A DNA stretch of 35,000 nt, from the NCBI GenBank assembly GCA_016946835.1, contig JACVTC010000096.1, forward strand, positions 120,001 through 155,000. The letters are read 5' to 3'. The DNA comes from Neocallimastix lanati (nom. inval.). Lineage: Eukaryota; Neocallimastigomycota; Neocallimastigomycetes; Neocallimastigales; Neocallimastigaceae. Below, one piece after another: positions 1 to 9,860 of the stretch. Positions within the stretch are counted from its first letter, which is position 1, and every line of letters starts with the position of its first letter. The notes under the pieces are model-generated. The model ran no database searches. It was not told where the DNA came from and saw only the letters and a list, made by a program, of their open reading frames with translations. The position numbers and the translations under genes were made by a program.

Positions 1-107
1 TTAATTTTTAATATTATAGAAATTTATATATAATTAATTTATTGGTTAATTTTGCTTTTTAATATGAATTATGAATAAATACATCTTTTCAAATTATTCC
101 ACTTTTG
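1..107 (+). repeat. 107-bp direct repeat, copy 1
   Basis: Positions 1-107 match 860-966 with two differences by eye: an A/G change in the ATAGAA/ATGGAA segment and an A/G change in the ACATC/ACGTC segment. The match stops at the shared ACTTTTG end. This copy begins at the window edge, so the repeat may extend further left. Confidence 0.85.
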
Positions 108-542
108 AATTATATTTAATGTTATGATTAAATAATAAAATGAACATCAGAAAAATTATAAAAATTTAATATTCTATTCAATTTTCTTATTGATCAATTA
201 TTCTCTATAAAAATATATATCATATATATATATATTAGATATTAAATATTTATAAATTTTAATATTTATTATCCTATAATTAAAAAATGTATATAAATAT
301 ATATAAATATATTAATATTCAATAATAATTTTAATTATATATAACAATTAATAATTAATAACGAAAAGTCATGTAATAATTCATAAAAAATATAAATATA
401 AATATTTTTTTTTTCAATTTAAAGAAGAAAAAAGTCTCTAAATCAATAAGAATGATAATATAATAGAACTTTCGAATATTTATTATTATTAATTATTACA
501 ATTTTTATTGTGTTTAATTCTAACATAGTTAATGATATATAA

Positions 543-578
<36 letters not shown>

Positions 579-579
579 C

Positions 580-631
580 GATATTAATTTTATTATCTAT
601 ATAAAATGATATTAATTTTATTATCTATATA
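580..631 (+). repeat. 24-bp tandem duplication (28-bp period)
   Basis: A 24-base unit starting GATATTAATTTTATTATC occurs at 580-603 and again, identical, at 608-631, separated by AAAT. It directly follows a 29-base A tract (550-578). Confidence 0.85.
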
Positions 632-859
632 TTCTTAATAAAAAAAAAAAATAATATAATATTAAAATATCCAATTCGGAGGAAAAATAAAGATTAATAT
701 AAAAAATTAAAAAATATAAATTCAATTTAACTGAAAGGGACAAAATTTATTTATTATGGTATTATCATTTTTTGCTGATTGATTCTCTTTTCATATCAAA
801 AAATATTAAAAGTAAATATAATAAAATTTAAAATGAAACAAAAAATGAATGAAATAATA

Positions 860-966
860 TTAATTTTTAATATTATGGAAATTTATATATAATTAATTTA
901 TTGGTTAATTTTGCTTTTTAATATGAATTATGAATAAATACGTCTTTTCAAATTATTCCACTTTTG
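860..966 (+). repeat. 107-bp direct repeat, copy 2
   Basis: Second copy of the repeat at 1-107, same orientation, 859 bp downstream. It contains moderately complex sequence (TTGGTTAATTTTGC, AAATTATTCCACTTTTG), so the match is not a trivial low-complexity alignment. It lies about 580 bp upstream of the peptidase start codon. No coding potential or terminal inverted repeats were seen. Confidence 0.85.
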
Positions 967-1309
967 TAGATCATTAAAAGTAAAATATTTTGTGGAACTT
1001 ATTTTTTTTAATTTATATTTACTGTATATATATTTATTTATATGTATATATCAAAAAATACAATTATAAAATGCATATAATAAAAAATTTAAATAAAATT
1101 AAAAAAAAAAAAAAGAGCATTTTATTTTATTAATATAAGAAAAATAAAATAAAATAAAATAAAATAATGTTAATAGTAATACTACTTTATATAAAATAAT
1201 AATAAATAAAGGACTATATAAAAATTATATATGTAACTTTTCAAAGATAAAAGATAATATATATAAATAGAATTTATAATAATTAAGGTTACTTTAATAT
1301 ATAGTTTCC

Positions 1310-1310
<1 letters not shown>

Positions 1311-1345
<35 letters not shown>
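1311..1345 (+). repeat. A35 homopolymer upstream of the peptidase gene
   Basis: An uninterrupted run of 35 A. Together with the T run at 1447-1478 it flanks the likely core promoter. Rigid dA:dT tracts in yeast promoters exclude nucleosomes; a similar role here is inference. Confidence 0.9.
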
Positions 1346-1350
<5 letters not shown>

Positions 1351-1432
1351 TTAAATTAAAATTTAATTTTGATTTGTCCATTATTTGAAATATTCAATTT
1401 GTGATAATATTAAAAAACAATCTATTGAAACG

Positions 1433-1440
1433 TATAAATA
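1433..1440 (+). promoter_or_regulatory. TATA-like element TATAAATA
   Basis: TATAAATA lies about 103 bp before the ATG at 1543, in a more complex stretch between the A35 and T32 tracts (context GAAACG-TATAAATA-AAGTCG). In DNA this AT-rich, TATA-like words are common by chance; only position and flanking complexity single this one out. Confidence 0.25.
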
Positions 1441-1445
1441 AAGTC

Positions 1446-1446
<1 letters not shown>

Positions 1447-1478
<32 letters not shown>
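1447..1478 (+). repeat. T32 homopolymer
   Basis: An uninterrupted run of 32 T, ending about 64 bp before the peptidase start codon. It is probably in the 5' UTR or core promoter. Confidence 0.9.
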
Positions 1479-1482
<4 letters not shown>

Positions 1483-1542
1483 ACAAAAAAAAAAAAATAA
1501 TAATAATAATTTATTAAAAATAATACTATTAATAAAAAAAAA

Positions 1543-2270
1543 ATGAAGTTTAAATTTGCTAGTATTATTATTGCTACACTTTCTTTAAGTAAATTTGTTA
1601 TTTCTTCTCCTTTTAAAAAAATTTATGATACAGAGGAGGAGATAGAAACTGAAGTCGAACAAAATATTGTTGCATCTGAAATCAGCAGTTCTGAAGAAGA
1701 AACTCAAGAAATAAGCAATGATAACGTAAATATATATTTATACAATATAAATTCATTTAATCAATGATAATCAATTTAATTTAATCATTGGTAGCATATT
1801 ATAAAAATAAAACTATTTTATTTAAAAATATTATTAATTATTTAATTATTATTAATAATAGTTATGTAAATCTAAGGAATGTTATGAAACTTCTAACAGA
1901 ATTTTAAGTGGATTAGATACTTCGGTTGATCCTTGTGAAGATTTTTATCAATTTACTTGTAACAACTGGATGGTATTTATATATTTATATATATATATAT
2001 TTTTTGTTGTTGTTGTTTTGTTTTGTTTTGTTTTGTTTTTGGATATATTATTCAAATATATTATTTTTATATATTATTTCAAATATCTACTTAAAAGAAT
2101 GAAAATATCATTCCAGAAGGTGAAGATAAGATATTAAATTTCCTTTCAGGCCAAGAAGAAACCACAGTATGTTATTTATATTTAATTATTTTATTTAGAG
2201 TTGATAATTCATTACTATTATATTAATTTTTATTAATATTTAATATTTAATATATATATATATATATATA

Positions 2271-2306
<36 letters not shown>

Positions 2307-2339
2307 CAATTATTATTATTATTATTATTATTATTATCA

Positions 2340-2380
<41 letters not shown>

Positions 2381-2398
2381 CAATTATTATTATTATCA

Positions 2399-2442
<44 letters not shown>

Positions 2443-2463
2443 CAATTATTATTATTATCAATT

Positions 2464-2494
<31 letters not shown>

Positions 2495-5309
2495 TTATTG
2501 TAGAAAGTAGTTCAAGATATTGTTACAGGAAATTATATTATTAATAAAAATCAAAGTAATGAAGATCAACAATATGACGAAATACTTTTGAATAAGTTAA
2601 ATTCCCTTTATAAAAGTTGCATTAATACTGATAAAATAAATGAACAAGGAAAGGAACCAATCTTAAATCTCATTAATGAATTAAAAATAAACGAAAATAG
2701 ATTATATTATAATGATACAGATATTTTAACGAGTACTCTTGCCGAAATGCATGATTATGGTATGACTACTTTAATAGACGTTGACGTAATAAATCCATCA
2801 ACAAATGCAAGACACTATTATATTACTGTTTTAGAATATTCTGGTGCTCTTGAGAGTTATGAAGAATCAGAAAAATTAAATCAATACAGAAAAATGATTG
2901 AAACTTCATTTTCAGTCATATTTGGTGATCAACCAGAAAGAGATATTAATAAAATGACTGAAAATGTTATTGAGTTCGAAAAATCTATTAATTCATTAGC
3001 AAGGTAATATTTTTAATATATAATAATATGAAATAATACAATGATTTCAAAAATATTAAAAAAAAAAATTTTTTTTTCTAAAAAAATTATATATATATAT
3101 ATATATAGCCCTGAACTCTATGTTAATGCTAAATTAGAAAATAATAAAATGAAATTTGGAGAAATGATTCAAAGATGGAAATACATTAACTGGGAATTAT
3201 ATTTCAAGAAAAGATTTGGAGATAAGTATAGCGAAATCAAAGAAGATGACGATGTCCTCTTATTCCCTGCAATGTATTTTGATAACTTAGAAAAAGTACT
3301 TGCTGAAACTGATGTTGAAACATTGGCAATCTACTTTGAATGGTTAATAATATATATATATATACATATATATATATTTATTTATAAAATATATATTTAT
3401 AAATAAATATATATTTTTATTTATATTTATAAATATATATATTTTATTTATAAAATAATTTATTAAAAAATAATTATTTATTTTTATTATATTATAATTT
3501 AATATAAAATATGTATATATATGTATATATATAGGAAAGTTATTAAAAGTTATATCAAATATATATCAGAAGATATTGTTCATGTTGTAGCACCATTATA
3601 TGATGATATAGATGGTAAAAATTATTTAATTTTTCTATTTAAATTTTTTGAACATTAAAAATAAATTTACTAATAAAATTATTATTTTATTAACTCTTAA
3701 AGAAAATCTTTCAAGAAATAGTTATTGTTACAGTGCAACTGTTAATGCAATGCCTATGACAGTTAGTAGATTCTATGCTGAAAAAGTTCACTCTAACTAT
3801 AAGAAAGAATACGCAGAAAAAACATTTGAATATGTTAAGCAAGCGATGATGGAAAGAATTGGTCAAATGGAATGGTTAGAAGAAGAAACTAAAAAATACG
3901 CAATAAAGAAACTTTCATTAGTTAAAGATAAAATAGGTTACCCTGAATTCCTTAAACATCCTAAAAATCTTGTTGATAAATATAATAGTTTAGAAATTGG
4001 AGATGATTTCTTTACTAATATTTTGAATTACCATAAGTATACTATTAAAGAAGTTTTAAATAAATACAATACACCATATGAGGTTACTGATATGGCATTA
4101 ACCAATCAACAGGTAAAGATACTAAATATAAATATAAATATAAATTTTAAATTTATTATATTGTTAAAAAAAAAAAAAAAAATAAAAAAAAAAATAAAAA
4201 AAAAAAAAAAAAAATAGAATAAAAAATAAAAAAAAAAAAAAAAAACTAATTAATTTCCTATTATCCTCTTTTATAAATATTATTTTTTATAAATATTATA
4301 ATAAAAGACTATTAACGCCTTTTATTCACCAAATTCTAATTCTATTTTCATACCAACGGCTTCATTACAACCACCTTTTATTAACACAAATTCACCAAAT
4401 TACTTAAATTTTGGTTCATTAGGAACTGTTATTGGTCATGAATTGACACATGCCTTTGATGGTAACGGTAAAAACTATGATATTGAAGGAAAAATCAACA
4501 ATTGGGTAATTTATTATTAAATTATAATTATTAAATTATATTAAAAAGAAAGTTAATTTTTATTAGTATTTAATTTTTTTTTTTTTTTTTTTTTAATTAT
4601 TATAATAATATTATTTATAATCACTGTAATATTTTTTTTTTTAATATTAAATAGTGGGTCAATAATGATGTTGAAGAATTTGTACAATTAGCTCAATGTT
4701 TTATTGAACAATATAACCAATATTATATGGAAGACGATAATCATAATAAATATTATGTTTCCGGATTGGTAAATATCAATTTTAGTATTAAACTATAATG
4801 TTATATATTGTTTAAAAAAAAAAATTTTATTACTTTGAATAAATATTAATATTAATATTAATATTATTTTTTTTATTTTATTTTATTTTATTTTATTTTA
4901 CTCAATCTATACTTTATATTTATATTCTACTATTTATTTTATTTTATTTTATTTTATTTAGAAATCAATTAACGAAAATCTTGCAGATAATGGTGGTTTA
5001 ACTCGTGCCTATGAAGCCTGGAAACTTTCATTAAAAGAAGATCCTAAGCAAGTCAAAAAAGATAATCCAAGACTTCCAGGACTTTCTCAATACTCTTTTG
5101 ATCAGTTATTTTTCATTTCATTTGGACAAACCTGGTGTGCTAAATTCAAATCCGATCCATCTATTCTTGCGATGTACACAAATAATGGTTATTCTCCGGG
5201 ACAAGCTCGTGTTAATGGATCTGTCAGTAATTCACCTTACTTTGCTAAAGTATTTAACTGTGCCAATAAAACACCAATGAATCCTGATAAGAAATGTGTT
5301 ATTTGGTAA
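1543..5309 (+). CDS. Secreted M13-family (neprilysin-like) zinc metallopeptidase, 10 exons
   Basis: Splice model with GT/AG borders and phases that all fit: exons 1543-1725, 1862-1972, 2098-2166, 2504-3003, 3109-3342, 3535-3614, 3703-4112, 4308-4505, 4655-4768, 4962-5309 (stop TAA), giving 748 residues, normal for M13. Residues 1-22 are a signal peptide (hydrophobic IIIATLSLS, cleavage likely near ISS-P), followed by an acidic Ser/Glu-rich linker to about 61. The N-terminal family signature follows (C63, C68, LDTSVDPCEDFYQFTC, W97). The catalytic half carries the substrate-binding motif NAFYSP (532-537), HELTH (H573, E574, H577), the third zinc ligand E638 within ENLADNGG (D642 orients zinc-bound His), R716 matching neprilysin Arg717, and the conserved Cys-x-x-Trp end (C745, W748). 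M13 enzymes are zinc endopeptidases cleaving peptides, usually in extracellular or secretory space; a secreted role is inferred. Odd points: Tyr710 stands where neprilysin has His711, the usual Cys-Gly-x-Trp reads CNNW, and no dockerin or transmembrane anchor is visible. Introns are 88-337 bp and almost pure A/T. Confidence 0.93.
2240..2490 (+). repeat. ATT/ATTATCA microsatellite inside intron 3 of the peptidase gene
   Basis: Intron 3 (2167-2503, the longest of the gene) is mostly (ATT)n runs punctuated by TATCAATTATT spacers and preceded by an (AT)n tract. The same ATT-plus-TATCAA texture recurs at about 5688-5820 outside the gene. Confidence 0.9.
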
Positions 5310-5340
5310 AGAATTCATTAAAATATGAATTTATTAATAA

Positions 5341-5393
<53 letters not shown>

Positions 5394-5785
5394 GTATAAG
5401 AATATAAAATAAAATATATAATAATAACGAAAAAAAAAAAAAAAAAAAAAAGTAAAATTTATATTATTATAAAAATATTTATTTAATTAAAATTTAAAAA
5501 AATAATATAATTAGTATTTAGTAATTAATAATAATAATAATAACAAAAAATTAATTTTTAATGTAATGAATAATTTATAAAATATTGTGTAATAATTTAA
5601 AATTAAAAAATAAAAATATAAATAAAATAAAAAATAAAAATATAAATAAAATAAAAAATAAAAATAAAATATTTATAATACAAAAAGATATTATTATTAT
5701 TATTATTATTATCAATTATTATTATTATTATTATTATAATTATTATTATCATTATCAATTATTATTATTATTATTATTATTATCA

Positions 5786-5822
<37 letters not shown>

Positions 5823-5870
5823 CCTGTATAATTTTCATAAACAATTTATTAATAGGATATATATAAAAAG
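5310..5870. other. Downstream region of the peptidase gene: A tracts and microsatellites
   Basis: No complete gene. It contains a pure run of 50 A (5343-5392), a second A tract near 5430-5450, a 24-bp-period AAATAAAATAAA-type repeat (about 5600-5672), and an ATT array with TATCAA spacers (5688-5820) resembling intron 3 of the peptidase gene. The 3' UTR of the peptidase must lie here, but no distinctive polyadenylation signal stands out. Confidence 0.7.
5343..5392 (+). repeat. A50 homopolymer
   Basis: The longest pure homopolymer noted in the window, 50 A, starting 34 bp after the peptidase stop codon. Confidence 0.9.
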
Positions 5871-5912
5871 AAAATGAAGGTGGTGAAACTCTATTACTTA
5901 ATGTATATTATA

Positions 5913-5956
<44 letters not shown>

Positions 5957-6062
5957 GTTAGTTGAATCGTATGGAGTAGATCGAAATAAAGAAGATAATT
6001 TAGGTAATATTCTACCATTTAGTACATGTAGCAATGGAAATGGATCAATAATAATAAAATAA
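5871..6062 (+). pseudogene. Orphan 3' exons of an unidentified gene
   Basis: Two exon-like pieces fit together. The first is 5871-5902 (acceptor AAAAAG before it; reads NEGGETLLLN after a split codon). The second is 5958-6062 (acceptor ATAG; LVESYGVDRNKEDNLG then NILPFSTCSNGNGSIIIK, stop TAA). Between them is a 55-bp intron, GTATAT...ATAG, containing 40 consecutive A. Residue composition (Asp, Asn, Glu, Gly, Ser) and base complexity contrast sharply with surrounding repeats. No start codon or upstream exons are recognisable before 5871, where the ATT microsatellite begins, so this is probably the remnant or displaced 3' end of a gene. Upstream exons hidden in the repeats cannot be excluded. 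I do not recognise the protein family. Confidence 0.4.
5915..5954 (+). repeat. A40 homopolymer
   Basis: A pure run of 40 A inside the proposed 55-bp intron of the orphan gene fragment, immediately before its TAG acceptor. Peptidase intron 7 also carries long A runs, but those lie well upstream of its acceptor. Confidence 0.9.
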
Positions 6063-6176
6063 AAATGAATTAATAATAATAAAATAGAAATGAATCAATC
6101 ATAATAATAAAATAGAAGTGAATCAATCATAATAATAAAATAGAAGTGAATCAATCATAATAATAAAATAGAAGTG
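6042..6176 (+). repeat. 28-bp minisatellite, about five copies
   Basis: Units start at 6043, 6067, 6092, 6120 and 6148 (periods 24, 25, 28, 28). The consensus begins GAATCAATCATAATAATAAA and ends ATAGAAGT. The last three units are nearly identical. The first unit overlaps the last codons and stop of the orphan exon, so the array appears to have grown out of that coding end. Confidence 0.85.
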
Positions 6177-6180
6177 ATCT

Positions 6181-6368
6181 ATTCTATTAAAATTGTTAAC
6201 TTTTTTTTTGACACTTTTTAGGCATTTTTTTTATTTTTTTTATTTTTTTGCCAAAAGGGTTAGCGTAATGTGTATGTAATCTCAAAGGGTTAGGTTATAA
6301 TGATCACGTTTTTTTTTTTTTTTTTTTTTCAAAGGGGGGAAGTTAGGAACTGAAGAAGCACTCCAATG

Positions 6369-6405
<37 letters not shown>

Positions 6406-6660
6406 TAAGAAAAAAATTTTCAGCAATAATATGTATGTATATATGTCCGAGAGAGGGACAATGCCGGAACACTTAGTAAGGCCGTTCAACAAGGGACATG
6501 AGGACACCAGGATATTATCTAGGCTTATATGAAAAAAAAAAATTGTAATAAAGGAAGTGTCGGGACATTACCTCAATATTATAAAGGGCTGTTCATACAC
6601 ACACCAGAAATAAAAAAAAAAAAATAATAAAAAAAATAAAAATAAAAATAAAATGATTTG
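6181..6660. other. GC-enriched complex island of unknown nature
   Basis: This is the most GC-rich non-genic stretch. Landmarks are two AAAGGGTTAG words (about 6255 and 6284), AAAGGGGGGAAGTTAGGAAC (about 6331), a stem-loop TGTCC-GAGAGAG-GGACA (6444-6460), a complex block to about 6525, then TGTCGGGACATTACC with TATAAAGGGC (about 6557-6592). A-runs of up to 34 bases interrupt it. It could be a decayed transposable-element fragment (LTR-like), an RNA gene or acquired DNA. No target-site duplication, tRNA fold or protein family was recognised. Confidence 0.5.
6443..6532 (+). CDS. Candidate small ORF (29 aa) in the GC-rich island
   Basis: An ATG at 6443 opens 29 codons ending in TGA at 6530-6532. 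The peptide starts MSERGTMPEHLVRPF and uses codons such as CCG, AGG and GGG that are rare in the two real genes. The frame stays open upstream through the A34 tract as poly-lysine. A frame of this length arises readily by chance at this base composition, so translation is doubtful. It is listed because codon use differs strikingly from the host genes. Confidence 0.15.
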   Translation: MSERGTMPEHLVRPFNKGHEDTRILSRLI

Positions 6661-7500
6661 TGAGGTATAAAAACTCCCTTCTTTCCTTTTTTTTTATTTT
6701 ATTTTTTTTTTATTACTAATTTTTATTACTAGTTTTTATTATTAGTTTCCATTACTAGTTTTCATTACTAGTTTTTTTGTATTCAATGGACAAAAAAAAA
6801 AAAATTTTTTTTTCATAATAAGATAGACCTTTCCATCTCTCCTTAAATTTTTTTTTTTTTTTTCCTCTAAATTTATAAATTATTATTGAATATTTATTCC
6901 ATTTCAATCCATTTCATTATTTATAATTATTTTTTTTTTTTTTTGTTCCTTTTTTCCTAAATTTACCTATCATATAAATATATTAATATATATGTGTGAT
7001 AAAATATATTTATAAAAAACTTTTTATAATATAAACAGTAATATATAAAATAATTTATAAAATAATTTATAAAGAGGAATAATAAATGAATGAATGAATA
7101 ATAATAATTGAAAGAAATGAATACTTTACAATTGTTAAATAATAAATTAATAAAGATTAAATAATAAATAAATAACTATATTTTAAATAATCATTATTAT
7201 TAAATAAATGAATAATTAATAATAAATAAATAAATAACTATTTTATATAATAATCATTATTATTAAATAAATAAATAACTATTTTATATAATAATCATTA
7301 TTATTAAATAAATAAATAAATAATTGAGTAAATAATTAAATTCTATTGATTAATGAATAAATAATTCATATCTAAAATAAAAATTAAAAAAAAAAATAAT
7401 AAAAAAAAATTAAATTTTTTTTTTTATGTTAAAAAAGTTATTTCTTTATTTTTTAGAAAGTTTAAAAAAAGAGTTTTATTATTCAGGATTAGATAATGAT
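6661..7500. other. Gene-free A/T-rich stretch with short tandem repeats
   Basis: No coding signal. It holds about five copies of a 13-14 bp TTTTATTACTAG unit (6709-6778), long T tracts, AAT/AAAT microsatellite, and a roughly 41-bp tandem unit containing AACTATTTTATATAATAATC (about 7165-7320, two good copies and one diverged). Confidence 0.7.
6709..6778 (+). repeat. 13-14 bp tandem repeat, five copies
   Basis: Repeated TTATTACTAGTTTT with variants TTATTATTAG and CCATTACTAG; the spacing of the ACTAG/TTAG core is 13-14 bases. Confidence 0.7.
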
Positions 7501-7509
7501 AATAAAATC

Positions 7510-7527
7510 GGGGGGGGGGGAGGGAGG
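7510..7527 (+). other. G11 run with G3 and G2 tracts (possible G-quadruplex)
   Basis: Eleven consecutive G (7510-7520), then A, GGG, A, GG, followed by TAGGTAGG. It is the only long G run in the window and lies in otherwise nearly GC-free DNA. The sequence could fold as a quadruplex, possibly with a two-tetrad or bulged last run. Confidence 0.6.
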
Positions 7528-7550
7528 TAGGTAGGTGCATTTCGAAAAAT

Positions 7551-8092
7551 TTACATAAAAAGTTTCATTTCGCAAAATTTTTTATAAAGTTAATAAATAA
7601 ATTAATTAATAATAAAACAAATAAATAATATATATAATTTAAATAAATAAATAACTAAATAAATAAAAATAAATAAATAAATAAAACTATAATAAATAAA
7701 TAAATTTAAAATTAAATTTTTTAAAAAAAAAGAAAAATATTTATATACAATATATATAATAAATATACATTATATAATAATAAATATTCATTTAGAATTA
7801 AAGCTTTAAAAAAATAAAATATTTTATCATACATTTTAAATGTTCTATAATATATAATTAATAATAATTTTATATATATATATAAATAAATATTAATAAT
7901 TTAAAAGATGTAAAGGACAATAACTATTAAAATTAAAAATAATTAAAAAATAATTATTATAAAGATTAAAAAATAATATTTAAATAATTAATTGATCATT
8001 TTTACACCTTTTAAGTCCTTGCGCAGTATTTTAAAAAAATCTTAAAATACTAATAAATTTTTTTAATAAAAGAAATATTTATAAATAATCCA

Positions 8093-8123
<31 letters not shown>

Positions 8124-8440
8124 TGAGGACATCATAAAAAAGGGAGTTAAAAGTAGCACAAAGTTAGGATGATTTTAAATAGTATTTATTTTTTTTATTT
8201 TTTATTTTTTTTTATTTTTTTTTTATATATTTTATATTTTATATTTTGTATTTTATATTTTGTATTTTATATTTTTTTTTATTTTTTATTTTTTATTTTA
8301 TATTTTAATATTTTATATAATAATATTTATATTTATTTTATATAATAATATTTATTTATTTATGTATTATCTATTTATTTAATCATTAAAAATCTTAATA
8401 TAGATACATATATTTCATATCCACCTTCCTCAATAATACT
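7551..8440. other. Gene-free A/T-rich stretch
   Basis: Mostly AAAT/AAATA microsatellite, then T-rich TATTTTATATTTTG repeats (about 8220-8340). Two small complex islands, about 7985-8030 (contains CCTTGCGCAGTATT) and 8122-8172 (contains GATGAGGACATC), are too short to assign. Confidence 0.6.
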
Positions 8441-8487
8441 AATAATAATAATAATAGTATTAATAAATAATAATAATAATAATAATA

Positions 8488-8518
<31 letters not shown>

Positions 8519-9060
8519 TAAATAGATATAGAAGTAACAAATAATGAATAATAATCATATAAATTCGATCATGGGGAACTAATAATTGAATAATAAATAA
8601 TTGAATAATAAATAATTGAATAATTGAATAAATACAAAGTTTATATATAATAATTATTGTTATTATCAATATTTAAATTTTAAATATTATTATTATTATT
8701 ATGGATAATAATAATAAATAATAAATAATAATAATATGAATAATAATAAGAAATAATATAAATAATAATAAGAACTAATAAGGACTAATAAGAATAAGAA
8801 AAAATAAGAATAATAATAAGGATAATTAATAATAAGAAATAAGAATAATAATAAGGATAATAAAATAAAAAAAAAAAAAAAGAAAAAAAGAGAGAATATT
8901 TTATTCTATTTTTAAATTTATTATATTTTTATAAATTTATAAAGATGATCGATCTGCCAAAAAAAAAAGCAAAAAAAAAAAAAAAGAAAAGATAACAAAG
9001 TTAAAAAAAAAAAAAAATTTATTAATAATTATTCTATTCTATTATTTATTTAATTATTTA
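8441..9060 (+). repeat. A-rich AAT/AATAAG microsatellite block
   Basis: AAT repeats drifting into GAATAAT and AATAAGAATAATAAGG variants on the plus strand. Small complex islands sit near 8565-8580 (CGATCATGGGGAAC) and 8945-8957 (GATCGATCTGCC). No gene. Confidence 0.8.
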
Positions 9061-9086
9061 TTAATAATTATTCTATTCTTTATTTA

Positions 9087-9126
<40 letters not shown>

Positions 9127-9860
9127 TATTCTTTATTTAATTATTATTATTATTATTATTCTATTCTTTATTTAATTATTATTATTATTATTATTCTATT
9201 ATTTATTTAATTATTATTATTATTCTATTCTTTAATTATTATTAATAATATTTATTTACTTAATTTTATTTATTTATTATTCTATTATTCTATTTATTTA
9301 ATTATTTATTATTTATTTATTTATTATTCAATTATTTATTATTTATTATTTATTTATTTATTTATTAAATAAATAAGAAACTTTTTTTCCATTTTTTAAT
9401 AATTTTTAATTTATATTTAAAACATTTATCATATGAAAAAAATAAAAACATTTTTATTATTTATTATTTATTATTTATTATTTATTATTTATTATTCATT
9501 ATTTATTATTTATTATTTATTATTTATTATTTATTAATAAATACTCTTTTTATTATTATTTATTATTTATTATTTATTATTTATTATTTATTATTTATTA
9601 TTTATTATTTATTAATAAATACTCTTGTTATTATTTACTATTTATTATTATTATTAATATTAGTTATTTATTTATTATTTATTATTCAATTATTATTTAT
9701 TTATTATTCAATTATTATTTATTTATTATTCAATTATTATTTATTTATTATTCAATTATTATTTATTTATTATTCAATTATTTATTATTTTTAATTATTT
9801 ATTATTTAATTAATTATTATTCAATTATTTATTATTCAATTATAATTTTTATATTTTTAA
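9061..9860 (+). repeat. T-rich TTA/ATTT block with 22-bp subrepeats
   Basis: TTATT/TTTA repeats throughout. ATTCTATTCTTTATTTAATT units occur at about 9060-9240, and about five copies of a 22-bp unit TTATTCAATTATTATTTATT at about 9680-9780. Two copies of the minus-orientation palindromic motif TATTTATTAATAAATACTC occur (about 9528 and 9606). No coding signal. Confidence 0.85.

Larger units (their letters stand above)
1..1542. other. AT-rich upstream region of the M13 peptidase gene
   Basis: No gene is visible here. The stretch is about 90% A+T and holds two copies of a 107-bp direct repeat, a 28-bp tandem duplication, several pure A and T tracts, and a TATA-like site near the downstream gene. 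It presumably contains the promoter and 5' UTR of the peptidase gene, but no transcription start can be placed from sequence alone. Confidence 0.6.

Noticed and set aside
3041-3406. Reading exon 5 of the peptidase as a separate 121-residue protein
   Set aside because: Its ends are translated intron sequence (KKIFFSKK, IYIYIHIY); GT/AG borders place the exon at 3109-3342 and restore the M13 frame.
6250-6300. Telomere-like GGGTTAG words
   Set aside because: Only two or three scattered copies with differing spacing, not a telomeric array.
6181-6660. tRNA gene or CRISPR array in the GC-rich island
   Set aside because: No A/B box pair or cloverleaf was found, and there are no regularly spaced identical repeats with unique spacers; CRISPR is also not expected in a eukaryote.
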